Part shown: in pieces, positions 34,153 to 44,755 of the stretch
How positions within the stretch are numbered: position 1 is the first letter of the stretch
Layout: each line of letters starts with the position of its first letter
Assembly: GCA_024336345.1 (NCBI GenBank)
Contig: JANFOG010000001.1
Coordinates: 1,178,001-1,242,000 of the forward strand
Length of the DNA stretch: 64,000 nucleotides
Source: Mariannaea sp. PMI_226
Lineage: Eukaryota; Ascomycota; Sordariomycetes; Hypocreales; Nectriaceae
Direction of reading: 5' to 3'
Made by a program: the position numbers and the translations under genes
The notes under the pieces: generated by a model
What the model was told of the DNA's origin: nothing
Databases searched by the model: none
What the model saw: the letters and a program-made list of their open reading frames with translations, nothing else

Positions 34153-36230
34153 TTAGTTGGTGGTATCAACACCATTGACTTTCTCCTCGGGCTTCTCCTC
34201 AGCTACTGGAGTCTCCTCAACCTTCTCTTCAGTCTTCTCCTCGACGACAGGGGCTTCCTCAACGACCTCTTCAGCGGCGACTGCTTCTTCAACGGCAACA
34301 ACCTCCTCTACCTCAACAACAGGAGCTTCCTCAACAACCTCTTCGGTGGCTGGGACCTCTTCGACTGTCTCCTCAGAGACACCGTTCGGGGCCTCGTCAA
34401 CATCCACGCCATTGGTCACACCGTTGGTGGCCTCTTCCTCAGGGACTGAGACGCCGTTGGTCTCAGCCTCAACAACGGGAGCAGGAGCCTCATCGTCGAA
34501 AACAATAGCAGCCTTGATGGCGCTCTTGTTCTTGATGCTCTCAAGGGCCTCGCCAAACTCCTCGAGTTTGAAGGTCTTGTTCACGATGCCCTCAGTCTTC
34601 ACCTTGCCGGAGTCGAGGTAGTCAATGGTTGCGGCTGTGGTGAATTAGCTTCGGCTGCACCAAGGCAGAGAGAGGTATGAATACTTACGGAACATGTAGG
34701 TCTCGGAGAAGGAGCCGAGAATGGTAATCTCATCACCAAAGATCTTTGATGGGGGCCATGACACACGGTCGGCGTTGGAGTAGACACTGTAGTAGAAAAA
34801 TACTGATCAGAAATAGGACTTTGAAGTTGTGCAAAATATTCGAGTTGAAAACATACCCATATACTACGAGAGTACCACCTCGTCGGACGTAGTTGATAGA
34901 GTCCTCAAGGATTCTCACGGAGCCAGTAGCCTCAACAACTGCAATTCGGTTAGCAGCTTTGTCGTCAATAGGTAACTCATGGCCAACATACCAATGTCAA
35001 ATCCATAAGGGTTCTCGGCACGAAGCTGAGCAAACTGCTTAGCGGGGTCGGATCGCGACAGCTCAATGTACTCGTCTGCAGCATCGAGGTTCTTGGCCAA
35101 ATCCATCTTGAGACCACCAGGAGCAGCGATGGTAACCTTGCAGCCACCGTTCTGTCGGAGGAGTTGAGCAAGCATCTACAAAGGCGTTAGTGTGGGAGGC
35201 ACTTCCAAAGAAGCATCTATAGGATGGATGAGTCCTTACCAAACCAGTGGGGCCAGCACCGAACATGAGAACGTGGGATCCCAGCTTGGGGCGGATCTTC
35301 TCAAGACCATGGCATGCACAGGAGGCAGGCTCGAGAAGAGTAGCATCCACCCATGAGAGGTTGTGAATCTTGAAGACCTTGGCGGCCGGGTAAGCGCAGT
35401 ACTCGGCAAATCCACCGTTCATGGTAACACCGTGGGCATTGAACTGGGCTTATAGTCAATATTTGAGTTTTATAAAACCAGCTGGGGAAGCCGATCACTG
35501 ACATTTTCGCAGAGCAGGGGCTGTCCTCGTCGGCAGTAGAAGCACTCGTTGCAGAGCTCACTGTTGTCGGCGGCAACACGATCACCAATGCTGAAGCCGT
35601 GAACGTTCTATAACCTCAAGTCAGCCACGGATATGCCGTGCAAGTGTGTTGTGGGCGCACATACCTTTCCAATAGCTGCAACAACACCGACGGTCTCGTG
35701 ACCGGGGATCAATGGGAACTTGGCAATGAATTCACCTTCGTGGATGTGCTAGTAGCACTGTTAGTCCCTGTGTTACACAAAGTTGGTTGATGTCATGAGT
35801 AATCACCAGATCTATTGTCATGGGGTCAGTTACAGCGTCCGAGACTTGACCAGGAAGCACACCGTCAGGTAGCTAGGGCGAATACTTACCGGTTCCACAC
35901 ACACCGCAGGCCTTGACTTGCACCAGGACATCATTGTCTCGCAGTTCAGGGAGCGGGACCGTTACGATGGACCAGTCTTCAGGCTTCTCATATCTAGATG
36001 CATGGTGGGGGTCATGTTAGTGAACCAGATTTTTCACAAATGTTCACATTAGTGGGCAAAAGAAATTGTCAAAACTGGTCATGGAGATTCGACAAAGCGT
36101 GGGGAAGGGGCCCGGCCTTGATAGATAGATCGATCTCGTCTATGTATGAAGACCAGGGCTCTTCAGATATCTGCAAAGAAAAGACCACAACGTACCGGAG
36201 AGCTTTCATTTGTACGGGAAGAGACTCCAT
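34153..36230 (-). CDS. Zinc-containing medium-chain polyol/alcohol dehydrogenase with acidic C-terminal tail
   Basis: NAD(P)-dependent MDR enzyme, closest by eye to D-arabinitol/sorbitol-type dehydrogenases. Ten exons: 36230-36196, 35993-35890, 35811-35807, 35748-35665, 35607-35503, 35443-35240, 35175-34992, 34938-34857, 34786-34689 and 34634-34153, giving 460 aa with correct phase throughout. Exon 3 is only 5 nt and completes CGVCGTDLH. Catalytic zinc ligands are Cys44 and His65 (GHE); structural zinc cysteines are 95, 98, 101 and 109. GAGPTG (173-178) is the dinucleotide loop. The core ends near residue 348; a further 112 residues are Val/Glu/Pro-rich and acidic (repeats like VVEEAPVVE), absent from typical 350-aa relatives. 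Substrate is not determined from sequence. Confidence 0.9.
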
Positions 36231-38994
36231 CTTGAGGATGTGTATTTTGGAGATTACCGAGTAATATAAAAAGGGTGATGGCGATGTTGAGATATATGCT
36301 AATCAAGTGTGTTAGATGATGAGGCCGATGGGTGAATGAGGACTGAAAAGGGGCTTCAAGGGGCCAAGCATACACTACTTATACTTGGATCAAGTCTAGA
36401 AGACCACGATGGTGTTGATGTGACGAAGATGAAGAGGAGGATGCAGATGAGTGAGGAGGGCTACTGAAGAAAAAGATTCGGAGATGGAATGGGAAGATCA
36501 TTGAAAAGGAGCGGGTATTTCAAGACTTCGAGTCCAATCTTTCCCGAGGGGGAAGGGAAGCGGAAAGACCACGATGACAAGACCCCAGCCTCCAGGGGGG
36601 CTCACATTCTCTGCCCACGTCCGCAACGCCCACCGAGCCACCGACCGTGAGAGGAAAGTTGGCATCCCGGACTGTCCCAACAGGTAAAGGTGAAGCAACC
36701 AAGCAGGCAAAGCCGTACCGTCCGTAATCAGGGACTCTCAGCCCAAGCGGGAGGGTTCGTGCTGCTCCCCCCACCCATCCCGGCACAAGGCCACCACCAG
36801 TCGCAGCCCAGCTTTCAGAGAGAATGCCCAATCTTGGCAACCACGGTGGATTCTAGAAGCGGACATGTCACCTCATGGAAAGCTCAGACCGGCTTCCCCA
36901 GGCCACCATCCCCTGATCTCGTCTCCGTTGCCCTCGGTCCTTTCGACCGTCGTCATGGGGGTATGCTACGGGGTATGACCGAGAGACTCCAGGATCGTGA
37001 TATATTCGGTTCGGTCTGAACTGACCAAGATTCCTCTCCTTCCTGACCTCAAAACGGAGAAACTACAGAAGGGTTCTCCGATAAAACAAAATGCATGATG
37101 GAGGAGTTGGGAGGCAACCACGTTCCCCAGTCTCCCACACCATCTGGCCTCTCTTCTCCCCGCACCAATGAGGATGTAAGTCATTGCCGCTGACAAGTCG
37201 GCATGACTGCAGCGCCTTGCCATTCCTATTCCCATGAACGAAAAGTCATCCTTGATTCCAGCCTCGGGGCCACCGAGAAAGGGGGCTCGGGGGCTCGTGG
37301 CCAGAGATAACAGCCAGGTTTTGCCAGGAAACTCGCATCATAACATACTACTGGAAGAAAAAATTTTGTCCCATGTTCTTATGTCTTGCAATCAACACCC
37401 AGGAAGAAATCCCAAGCGGGCGTCAGAAATTGTTTGGGCGCTTGAGCATGAGCATGGGGCCCATGGAACAAGGAACGTCATCAAGCACTGGCTCTCCATC
37501 TTGTCAAGCTTCTTCTCCTTGTGAGTGGGCCGGGGACATCGAACCGCCATCCGAGGAATGGCACCAACAGTTGGGCATAGTCCGGGGTGAGGTGAGGTGA
37601 GGTGAACGTTCTGGGCCACGGGCGATGGGACGGTCTGCCCCCCTTTGCCGAGTTTACGTGTGGGATGTGGAAGGGCCGACAACGAGGGCGACGACTCCAG
37701 CTCTGCCTTCAGCTGGCCGACAAGCCTTGCTTGCCATGGTTGGTGCTTTTTTTTTCTTTTCTTTTTTTCCCTTTTGCCACAGGGGTTGGGCTCCTCTCAC
37801 CGAGGAAAACCAGACCACAGCCTGACGTTGTAACCTGACCAAAACTGTGTCGAGGTGAGCTGTCGTTCGGCCTCATTTGCATGATCACCAAACGGATTAC
37901 GCCTGAAAGGGGCCGGCCAGCTTTAGACCAAGGCTATCGTCATTCCCCCAACTCGACATTCCTCCTGACGGCCTCAAGATATACGACTTCATACTGATCT
38001 TCCATTCCTGGTCATGTATTTCTATGCTCCTCATACCTATCGATTGGGCATACGTCAAAGAAGTCGCTTCATTCACCGAGGTAAATCACCACTTATCAGT
38101 CGTAAACCCACCGTATCAAGACACGAACTGCTCCGCTCGGCATATGATGAAACGGTCCAACAACCCAACAAATATCAGATGTAAAATATAAAAGAAAAAC
38201 CACATACACACAAACAAGAGGACCCCGGTCCCGTTACGGATCCGCGTCTTATCCCACACTGTGATGACTCCGTGAAAAAAGAACGTGTTTGAACAGAGCA
38301 TCTGACGTAAGAGTCAACCCACCTCCTCAATATCGATACTCCGTTTTTATTCCGGAGATGCCTAATATTACCTGCAATGAACCACCGTCAAAGGCCTCAC
38401 CTGGTTACACCTGTTGGTCAGGAGCCTGAATGCAATCCGTTCACCTATGCTAAATCGCGTGATGTTATTTCCAGAATTTTTCTCGCACGAACCCCTGCAA
38501 CAGCTACGATCCTCACCTAGTACGTACTAGGAGTGGACATGCCACTTCTGTGCCTCACAATACGTATCCTATCTATGCTTTCGTAGGCGAACAGGTCAAT
38601 GCCATTGATATTCTTATATTAAATATTCAACGGACGGACATCTTCCGAAGGCGGATCTACAGGTTCACAAATGGGATTGATTCCGGGGAAAGCATGGGCC
38701 GTCTTCTTCCTCATAGAAACCACAAATTGCATGCACTCATAATAGGTTGGTTCACATAAGTTTTTCACATCTCACACATTCCAGAGTGATTATTCTCGTT
38801 GACGGCAAAAATTGACCCTGATGCAAATGATTTCCGAGGATCTACCCTCAAAACTCCCAAATGGTGTCTTCCCGCAACCTGCTTCACGAGCGAACCCATG
38901 GTGAAAAATTGCCCTCCATTTTTAGAATACATGCCGATACCGTTTCGCCATGCATCTCATCCGTATGATCACCTCAAAAAGGAATTGGGTTCGT
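36231..38994. other. Intergenic region dehydrogenase / RPS10
   Basis: 2.8 kb without a recognised gene; the left part is presumably the dehydrogenase promoter. It contains G/C-rich clusters near 37260-37300, a GGTGA x4 repeat (37586-37605), a 16-bp perfect palindrome (38516-38531) and the RPS10 3' flank. Confidence 0.55.
38516..38531. other. 16-bp perfect palindrome CCTAGTACGTACTAGG
   Basis: Identical to its reverse complement over 16 bases. It is an elaborated form of the CCTAGG/GTAC motif family that recurs in intergenic DNA of this window. Function unknown. Confidence 0.6.
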
Positions 38995-39628
38995 TTAAGA
39001 AGGGGGGGCAGCACCGCGGCCGCGGCCGTATCCACCACGGCTAGACACAATTGTTAGCATTCGTTCGTTCACTTCTTGTTGCCATTGGGGCTGTAGAGAC
39101 AACAGGGAAAATACTCACAACTGAGGAGCAAACTCGCCGGGAGCACCACCCTCCTTGCCCTCACCAGCCTCTCGTCTTCGGTAGCCACCCTCACGGTCGC
39201 CACGGTCGCCGCCACGGCCACGGCCGAAAGGTCGTCGCTCACGCTCGCCCTCACCGAGCATGCCACGGGGAGGAGCGTGCGATCGCTGCTGCTTGATGTG
39301 GGTAGCAGGAACGATCTCAGCGGGGAGATGGAGCCATTCGCGGAGGTAGTCGAGGCCCTCGGGGGTCAGGGTGTAGTAGTAGTATTGCCACGAGAACTGG
39401 GTCTTGACATAGCCGCGGGAGGTGAGCGACTGGCAAGCCTTGATGACGAACAAGTTCTTGGTGTCGATATCGGGGTGCTTGGGAAGGTTGAAGTCCTTCG
39501 CAGCGACGAGGACACCCTCTCGGAAGAGGTACTAGCGGAATTGTCAGTTTGATGGCAATTTGTCTCGGGTTCGTCGTTCGCTTGTTTACCTCGTGGATCT
39601 TCTTACGGTCGGCCTTGGGAATCAACAT
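38995..39628 (-). CDS. RPS10: 40S ribosomal protein S10 (eS10)
   Basis: Small-subunit ribosomal protein of the 40S head. Three exons, 39628-39590, 39531-39119 and 39040-38995, giving 165 aa, the normal length. The opening [20 protein letters not shown], the winged-helix core ([39 protein letters not shown]) and the Arg/Gly-rich tail ending RGAAPPS are diagnostic. The first exon codes only 13 residues. The first intron's donor is GTAAAC. Divergent from SDE2 with 389 bp between starts. Confidence 0.97.
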
Positions 39629-40017
39629 CGTGGCGGTTGGTGCTGCTCGAAGGGTCGATGTTGGAAAGTGGCAGGTTTCGGAGGGACGAAGGCAAGTCTC
39701 GAAATGGATAACTTTTGTGGGCGGAAACCCTACAAGAAATTCGGCGTAGCGAAGTGGGGTGGCTTGAGTTTGTGGGCTGTGGCTTCCTGTCACGTGAAGA
39801 TAAGACATTGAAGGGCTGGCCATGTGGCTGGTGGCTGGCGGCTGGAGACTTCTCCAGTATTAGTAACTTTAGTCTCGGGCGCGACGCATGACTCCGTCCA
39901 GGACTACCATCATACTCAAAAGCCCGTTGAATCCTTTGAGAGTCCTGTCGCATCTCTCGCTACTTCATATCCAAAGACGTGACACTTGCTCGCTGACTTA
40001 ATTTGCCTTGTCGCATC
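39629..40017. promoter_or_regulatory. Divergent promoter RPS10 / SDE2
   Basis: 389 bp between divergent start codons. No TATA box stands out. It must serve both a ribosomal protein gene and a splicing factor gene. Confidence 0.5.
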
Positions 40018-40875
40018 ATGGCTCCCCAGAATATAAACGTACTGGTAACCAGCTTCGCTGGTCTGGGCCTACCACCGACATTAGTTCTTCCCCTTCAAGC
40101 GTCAACCACTATCACCGAATTGCGCAACACCATCGACGATCGCCTGCCAACCACTCAGTCAAGACTCATCCTCACGACCATTTCAAACAAACAACTTCCT
40201 AGCCAGTCGAATATCCCGCTTTCCGATTACCTCTCAAACGATGAAGACGAGTTTCTGTCTTTGCGACTTTCCGTACCGCTGTGCGGTGGCAAAGGTGGTT
40301 TCGGATCCCAGCTCCGAGCCGCCGGTGGTCGCATGTCGTCGCGAAAAAAGAGAAACCAGGAAGATGGCTCCAGTCGAAACCTTGATGGTAGACGATTGCG
40401 CACGGTAAATGAAGCTAAGGCCTTGGCTGAATATCTTGCGATCAAGCCTGAGATGGAGAAGAAAGAGAAAGAGAAGCGTCGAGAGCGGTGGGAACAAATC
40501 GTCAAGATGTCGGAGCAGAAGGAGGCCGAGATTAAATCTGGCAGCAAGAGCCGCATTGATGGCAAATGGGTAGAAGACAAGGAGGAGAGCAGCGAGCGGA
40601 CACGAGATGCCGTTCTTGCGGCCATGAAAGCCGGAAACTACAAAGATAACTTGTTGGGCACTTCTTATGGCTCAAACTCTTCACAGCCAAGCAATGACCA
40701 GTCTGGCTCAGATGGAGAGAAGGACACTTCGTCTCAGGAGTCAACACCGCCACCCGAAAAGGAAAAGAAGCCTGAAAGCGACAAGGCAGAGTCAAAGCCA
40801 AGGGCATTTTTTGGCTTTGACGAAGACGATGAGTTCATGAGTTCGGATGATGATAATGATGAGGCCGAAAAATAA
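40018..40875 (+). CDS. SDE2: Sde2, ubiquitin-fold splicing and genome-maintenance protein
   Basis: Intronless, 285 aa. The N-terminal ubiquitin-like domain (about 5-88) ends in [13 protein letters not shown]; Sde2 is made as a precursor cleaved after the Gly-Gly at residues 90-91, and the released C-terminal part starting with Lys92 enters the spliceosome in fission yeast to promote splicing of selected introns. The basic segment [10 protein letters not shown] and [21 protein letters not shown] is the conserved Sde2 core. The C-terminus is Ser/Glu/Lys-rich and acidic ([16 protein letters not shown]). ATG 40018 is chosen over 40003 because [10 protein letters not shown] begins the first beta strand. 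Confidence 0.9.
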   Translation: MAPQNINVLVTSFAGLGLPPTLVLPLQASTTITELRNTIDDRLPTTQSRLILTTISNKQLPSQSNIPLSDYLSNDEDEFLSLRLSVPLCGGKGGFGSQLRAAGGRMSSRKKRNQEDGSSRNLDGRRLRTVNEAKALAEYLAIKPEMEKKEKEKRRERWEQIVKMSEQKEAEIKSGSKSRIDGKWVEDKEESSERTRDAVLAAMKAGNYKDNLLGTSYGSNSSQPSNDQSGSDGEKDTSSQESTPPPEKEKKPESDKAESKPRAFFGFDEDDEFMSSDDDNDEAEK

Positions 40876-41652
40876 TAATCGTGGAAGATTGCAACTAAGT
40901 CTCCGAGTTTGGAAGTTTACTTATCAGATGAGCGTGTCTAGTTGGGCCAAGGCGGTGAGCATGTTTGGGATTACGGCGTTAGGAGGACTATGGATGATTT
41001 GTTGACACTTTGGGTTTGTGTCTCTCCCACCTTTATTACGATTACTACCTATCTTTTTTTGTCCCTACCCAAGGGGAATGCCGAGGAGTCCAGCACGCGC
41101 GAATATGATAGAAAAAATGGAATTGGAACATAAATACACAACCTACCTGGGTAGACAAGCACCCTTTTCGAGTGGACACTAAAAAGAAGCTCGATTAACT
41201 ACTAAGACCCTCTGTTCTCCCTTGTGATTCTCGTTAACCCTTTAATGATAGTCACTTGAAGAGGCCCTCTCAATAAGAGCATTCAGAGATTGACTAGTTG
41301 TATAAATTGTCCTAATCGTGGGTTTATTATTATTATTTTTCGTTCAACTTGTTGCAGATAGGCCTATGCAGTACGTTGCAGATATTACTAAAGCTGCTAG
41401 CATTCAATGGTGGACTCCTTCAGGCTGTTCTCACAATTCGGCCCAACATGTCAAGATACTAAAGTGTATCCATATCAGCGGTACCCCAACGATAGATTCA
41501 TATTCATGAGTGATTCGAGACACAAGCAATAAAGAGCGCCAATCTCTTTCAGGGTTTGTCTACAGTTGGACAAGAAAATGGTACAATTGCAGCGTGTCTG
41601 CTCTGTCTTCTATCAACAATCCCCAACGATTCTCCAATGATGCGAATCCAAC
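40876..41652. other. Convergent intergenic region SDE2 / COX12
   Basis: 777 bp of shared 3' flank. A/T-rich from about 41190 to 41520, with no gene seen. Confidence 0.6.
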
Positions 41653-42219
41653 TTAAGCATCCAGCTTGGCGGGGAAGTTACCAGCCTCTGCGTATTCTAT
41701 TAGTTACATTCCAATAGAGTGGTTTCGGGGAATAACCGGGGGGGGGGAACGAACCGCGCTGCTCATCCCATCGCTGGTACCAGCCGGAGGGGCAAAGAGA
41801 TCGGTAGGACAACCAGAACTAAATATCCATTAGAATGAACGGTCTCATGGCGATTGGAATTCTCGTCGATGCGTACCTGGCGGCAGGGAGCAAAATCCTC
41901 GCCCTTGGCGTTGATGCACTTGTGGTAATCGACGTAGTTTTGCCAGCAGTGCTTGGTCTGGTTCTGATTGGGGAAACGGGCATCAGTGCCTAAAAAAATG
42001 TCAGAACAGTCTGTCCCTGTCGATACAATCGCAATTGAAGAGTTTTTCGAGCGTCAAATCGTCGTCGACGGTCGCCTTCGTGGGTTGGGCTTACCAGCTG
42101 CGCGGGATCGTTAGCCTCGGAATCAGAATCAGGTCATTTTTTGGGATAGCGGGATTATCGGGCTCACCAGTGACAAACTTGAAGGGCTTGGTGACAAGCT
42201 CCTGACCGTCGTCCGACAT
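41653..42219 (-). CDS. COX12: Cytochrome c oxidase subunit VIb (Cox12)
   Basis: Intermembrane-space subunit of complex IV. Four exons, 42219-42168, 41989-41877, 41818-41755 and 41696-41653, giving 90 aa, close to the yeast length. The twin-cysteine pattern is intact: CX9C ([12 protein letters not shown]) and CX10C ([12 protein letters not shown]), the Mia40-oxidised hairpin of the family. The start [18 protein letters not shown] and the end [10 protein letters not shown] are typical. The third intron donor is unusual (GTTCGT). Divergent from the B12D/NDUFA4-like gene. Confidence 0.97.
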
Positions 42220-42542
42220 TGTGAATTGATTGAGGAATTGGCTTCGCGGAGGGGAGATTTCTTGGGCAATTGCCGTCACAATGATGGAGCTCAGTTGCGT
42301 GGGATGTGAGGTTGATGCGTCAATGTTTCTCGGCTCGAATCAGATGGTTCGATTTCGGAAGCTCAGTCGCTGCCTCAGGCTTCAACGGGCCAATGGGGTA
42401 AGGCACCCACTCTAATTAGTGGGTCGAATGGCAATTGCACATCTGATGTTCGGCCAACTCCAAACGTTCCTTCGAAAGGTTGAACAATTTCCAATTGAAT
42501 TATCGCCTTTGGACCTTCCTCAGACCCTCCCCACTCATCAAA
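42220..42542. promoter_or_regulatory. Divergent respiratory promoter with CCAAT boxes
   Basis: 323 bp separate the starts of COX12 and the B12D-like gene. CCAAT occurs at 42390-42394 and 42491-42495, and an inverted copy (ATTGG) at 42237-42241. The HAP/CCAAT-binding complex controls respiratory genes in fungi, so joint control is plausible. Confidence 0.5.
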
Positions 42543-43047
42543 ATGCGTCCTACCGTTGCTCTCCGAATGTTCAGACAGACGCCTCGCATGATGCGACCCG
42601 TCCCCGTGAGTACAATTCAATTGCTGCTGGACACAGCCTTCGCCTAACCAGAGTGCTGACCCGAATATCTCTGCAGAAGGAGGACCAGGCTGGTATGTGA
42701 CGCCGAAGCTTCGTTGACGCTCACGAACGATTCGAGATGCTATCGACAAGGATAATCACTCAATGGGACATGCAAACTAATTTGTCTCAAGGCCACACCA
42801 TCTCCCAGCGCCTCCGCAAGCTCAAGCAGATTCCTCCTGAGCTCTACCCCCTCGGTAATATGATCTCGATGCCATTGAGCCTTTTCCTGTACTAACATTC
42901 GTTCAAGCCGCTGTCGTTGGCTTTGCGCTCTGTGCTGCCACCTACTCCATCTCCCGCAAGTTCATGGTCGACAAGAACCTCCGTCTGTCGCGACAGGGTG
43001 CTGCTGCTCGCGCTGACGACCATAAGGCTGAGGCTGGCGACCACTAA
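42543..43047 (+). CDS. B12D / NDUFA4 (MLRQ)-family small mitochondrial membrane protein
   Basis: Four exons, 42543-42605, 42677-42692, 42792-42854 and 42908-43047, give 93 aa. Exon 2 is only 16 nt (KEDQAG). The N-terminus MRPTVALRMFRQTPRMMRP is a mitochondrial presequence. The core has ISQRLRKLKQIPPELYPL, then one membrane segment (AVVGFALCAATYSISRKF) and NLRLSRQG, matching the B12D/MLRQ family. Mammalian NDUFA4 is a complex IV-associated subunit; fungal members are associated with respiratory complexes. The divergent neighbour COX12 supports a respiratory role. Confidence 0.8.
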
Positions 43048-43290
43048 ATGTTGTGCGGGGGAGATTGGGGAATCTACCAGAATGTCCAGCTTGCTTGTTA
43101 TGGCAGAGTTAAATATGTCAATGGGGAATAAGAGCAGGGTGTTCAATCAAGCATAAATGTTGCAGATATTTCAGTGATCCATTTATAGCTCATCTTCAGC
43201 TGCCCAGTAAAACGTGTGAACCAAATGCCTGAACGCCCTCGCTATATCAATCAACCTACAAGTCAATACAACCATCCAATTGCCCTTTCA

Positions 43291-43799
43291 TCACTCAGGT
43301 TTTGGTCCAGCAACATCCAATTGCTCCAGTCCTTGCATAGGGTCAGGGCCAGCATCTGGCATGACTTTTGCGTCATCACCGCCAGGTTCATTTTCATCGG
43401 CAGCATGCTGGGCCAGCCAGCCCTCCTACAAGTCTAATGTCAGTACCATATATCCCATACGAGGCTGTTCGACCTTACCTTTGCCCAAACGGCTGTTTTG
43501 CTGCCCAGACCGTCCTCGGCGCTCTTAGGTGCCTTAGCCTGTGACACTTTCAGGATCTTCCCGAAAAACTCCGATTGATCCATGTTGTCTATAGCCTCCT
43601 GTGCATCTGCGGCATCCTCATACTCAACGTAGGCAAAACCCCGGTGAGGCTCTGTAGAATCACGTGAGTCAGACTTGGGGACTTTGACTTCGATGATTTC
43701 TCCAAATGGGATGAAGGCATCCAGGACATGGCGTTGTGTAGCAATCTGTGAGAGCCCACCCACGTGAACTGTAGCTTTCCAACGAGCGGCGTCGGTCAT
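43291..43799 (-). CDS. RRM protein related to the RRM of cyclophilin E
   Basis: Two exons, 43799-43479 and 43425-43291, give 151 aa. One RNA-recognition motif covers about residues 8-86: RNP2 is VHVGGL and RNP1 is RGFAYVEY. The segment VLDAFIPFGEIIEVKVP and AIDNMDQSEFFGKILKV closely follow the RRM of human PPIE, but no cyclophilin domain is attached. The C-terminus is short, acidic and Pro/Gly-rich (AADENEPGGDDAK). Cyclophilin E associates with the spliceosome, so a splicing role is plausible but inferred. Confidence 0.85.
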
Positions 43800-44755
43800 T
43801 TTTAGTTGAAGAAAGAAATGAAAAATTTTAGTAATGAGAAAAAAAATGAGTGAATATGTCGTTTTTTGTGTGAGGCGAGAGTTCTTCAGCTGATTGTAAC
43901 TCTTTCCATGAGCTTCAATGCAAGGTAAGGTAGGCAGTTACCTAATCCAACCATAAAAGGTTGCTGAATCGTTCACGTGACTCCAGAGCTTGTGGTTCAA
44001 CCTTGCTATGGTAGGTATGGTATGTACCTCACTTAGGCAGCTTGAGAGGAGCTATCAGCGAAGAGTAGTGACTTGCTTTTCGCAAAAAGGCGATCAATAT
44101 AACGGAATGAAACTACAGACTAATTATAAGTCACTTGGGTACGAGTGTCCTAAACATACTCAGTTTGGATTGACACCCATTTTTCGAAGCGCAACAAGCT
44201 CTTCTTATGAGTTGGTACGCCATATTCAGAACCATAACAAGCCACGACTTATAAAGTTCTATTTGCTCACTTATACTCAATTAGTAAAAGAAAAAAGTGC
44301 GACTACAAGAAATATTCTCGTCTACCTAAAGAATAGCAAATGACCAATTTCCTTTAATATTCGGTTTACTATTAAGATGAACACAGTAAAGAAACCCACT
44401 GAAATGACGATAACAAGACATGAGGAAACACGTGATACGATAGATCCCCACCTTCTCTCACAATCAGGGGGGCACGGACGCGAACGTGGATGGAGCTCAG
44501 GAGCGTGGGACGAAGGAGGGTACCTGGCCTGCAATCTGGCATCATACCTCTTGATTTGAGCCACCTACCATCCTCGCCCTTCATTGCCCACACTCGAAGC
44601 TTTCTCTTGCAGGCCGAGGCAAGAAGCTTTGAATTTCCCTGGTTTTTTATTGAACCAGTGTTGTTATTGCTGTTTTCAACTACACTCACCGCTATCTCAA
44701 TCCTACCCCTCGATACTTGGCCACTTCGTCGCACCGAAACCCCACCCTCACCATC
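43800..44755. other. Divergent region RRM gene / SEC31 with an A/T-rich patch
   Basis: 956 bp. The interval about 44060-44420 is markedly richer in A/T than its surroundings and has an open 117-codon frame (43990-44343) with no family resemblance. AGGTAAGGTAGG and TACCTAATCC motifs lie near 43925-43955. Confidence 0.5.

Noticed and set aside
34157..34621. 154-codon Ser/Thr-rich plus-strand ORF resembling a cell-wall protein
   Set aside because: Exact antisense of the Val/Glu-rich tail of the dehydrogenase; the Ser/Thr repeats are the complement of Glu/Val codons.
43990..44343. 117-codon ORF in the A/T-rich patch
   Set aside because: No recognised domain; A/T-rich unbiased codons; more consistent with a relic or chance frame.
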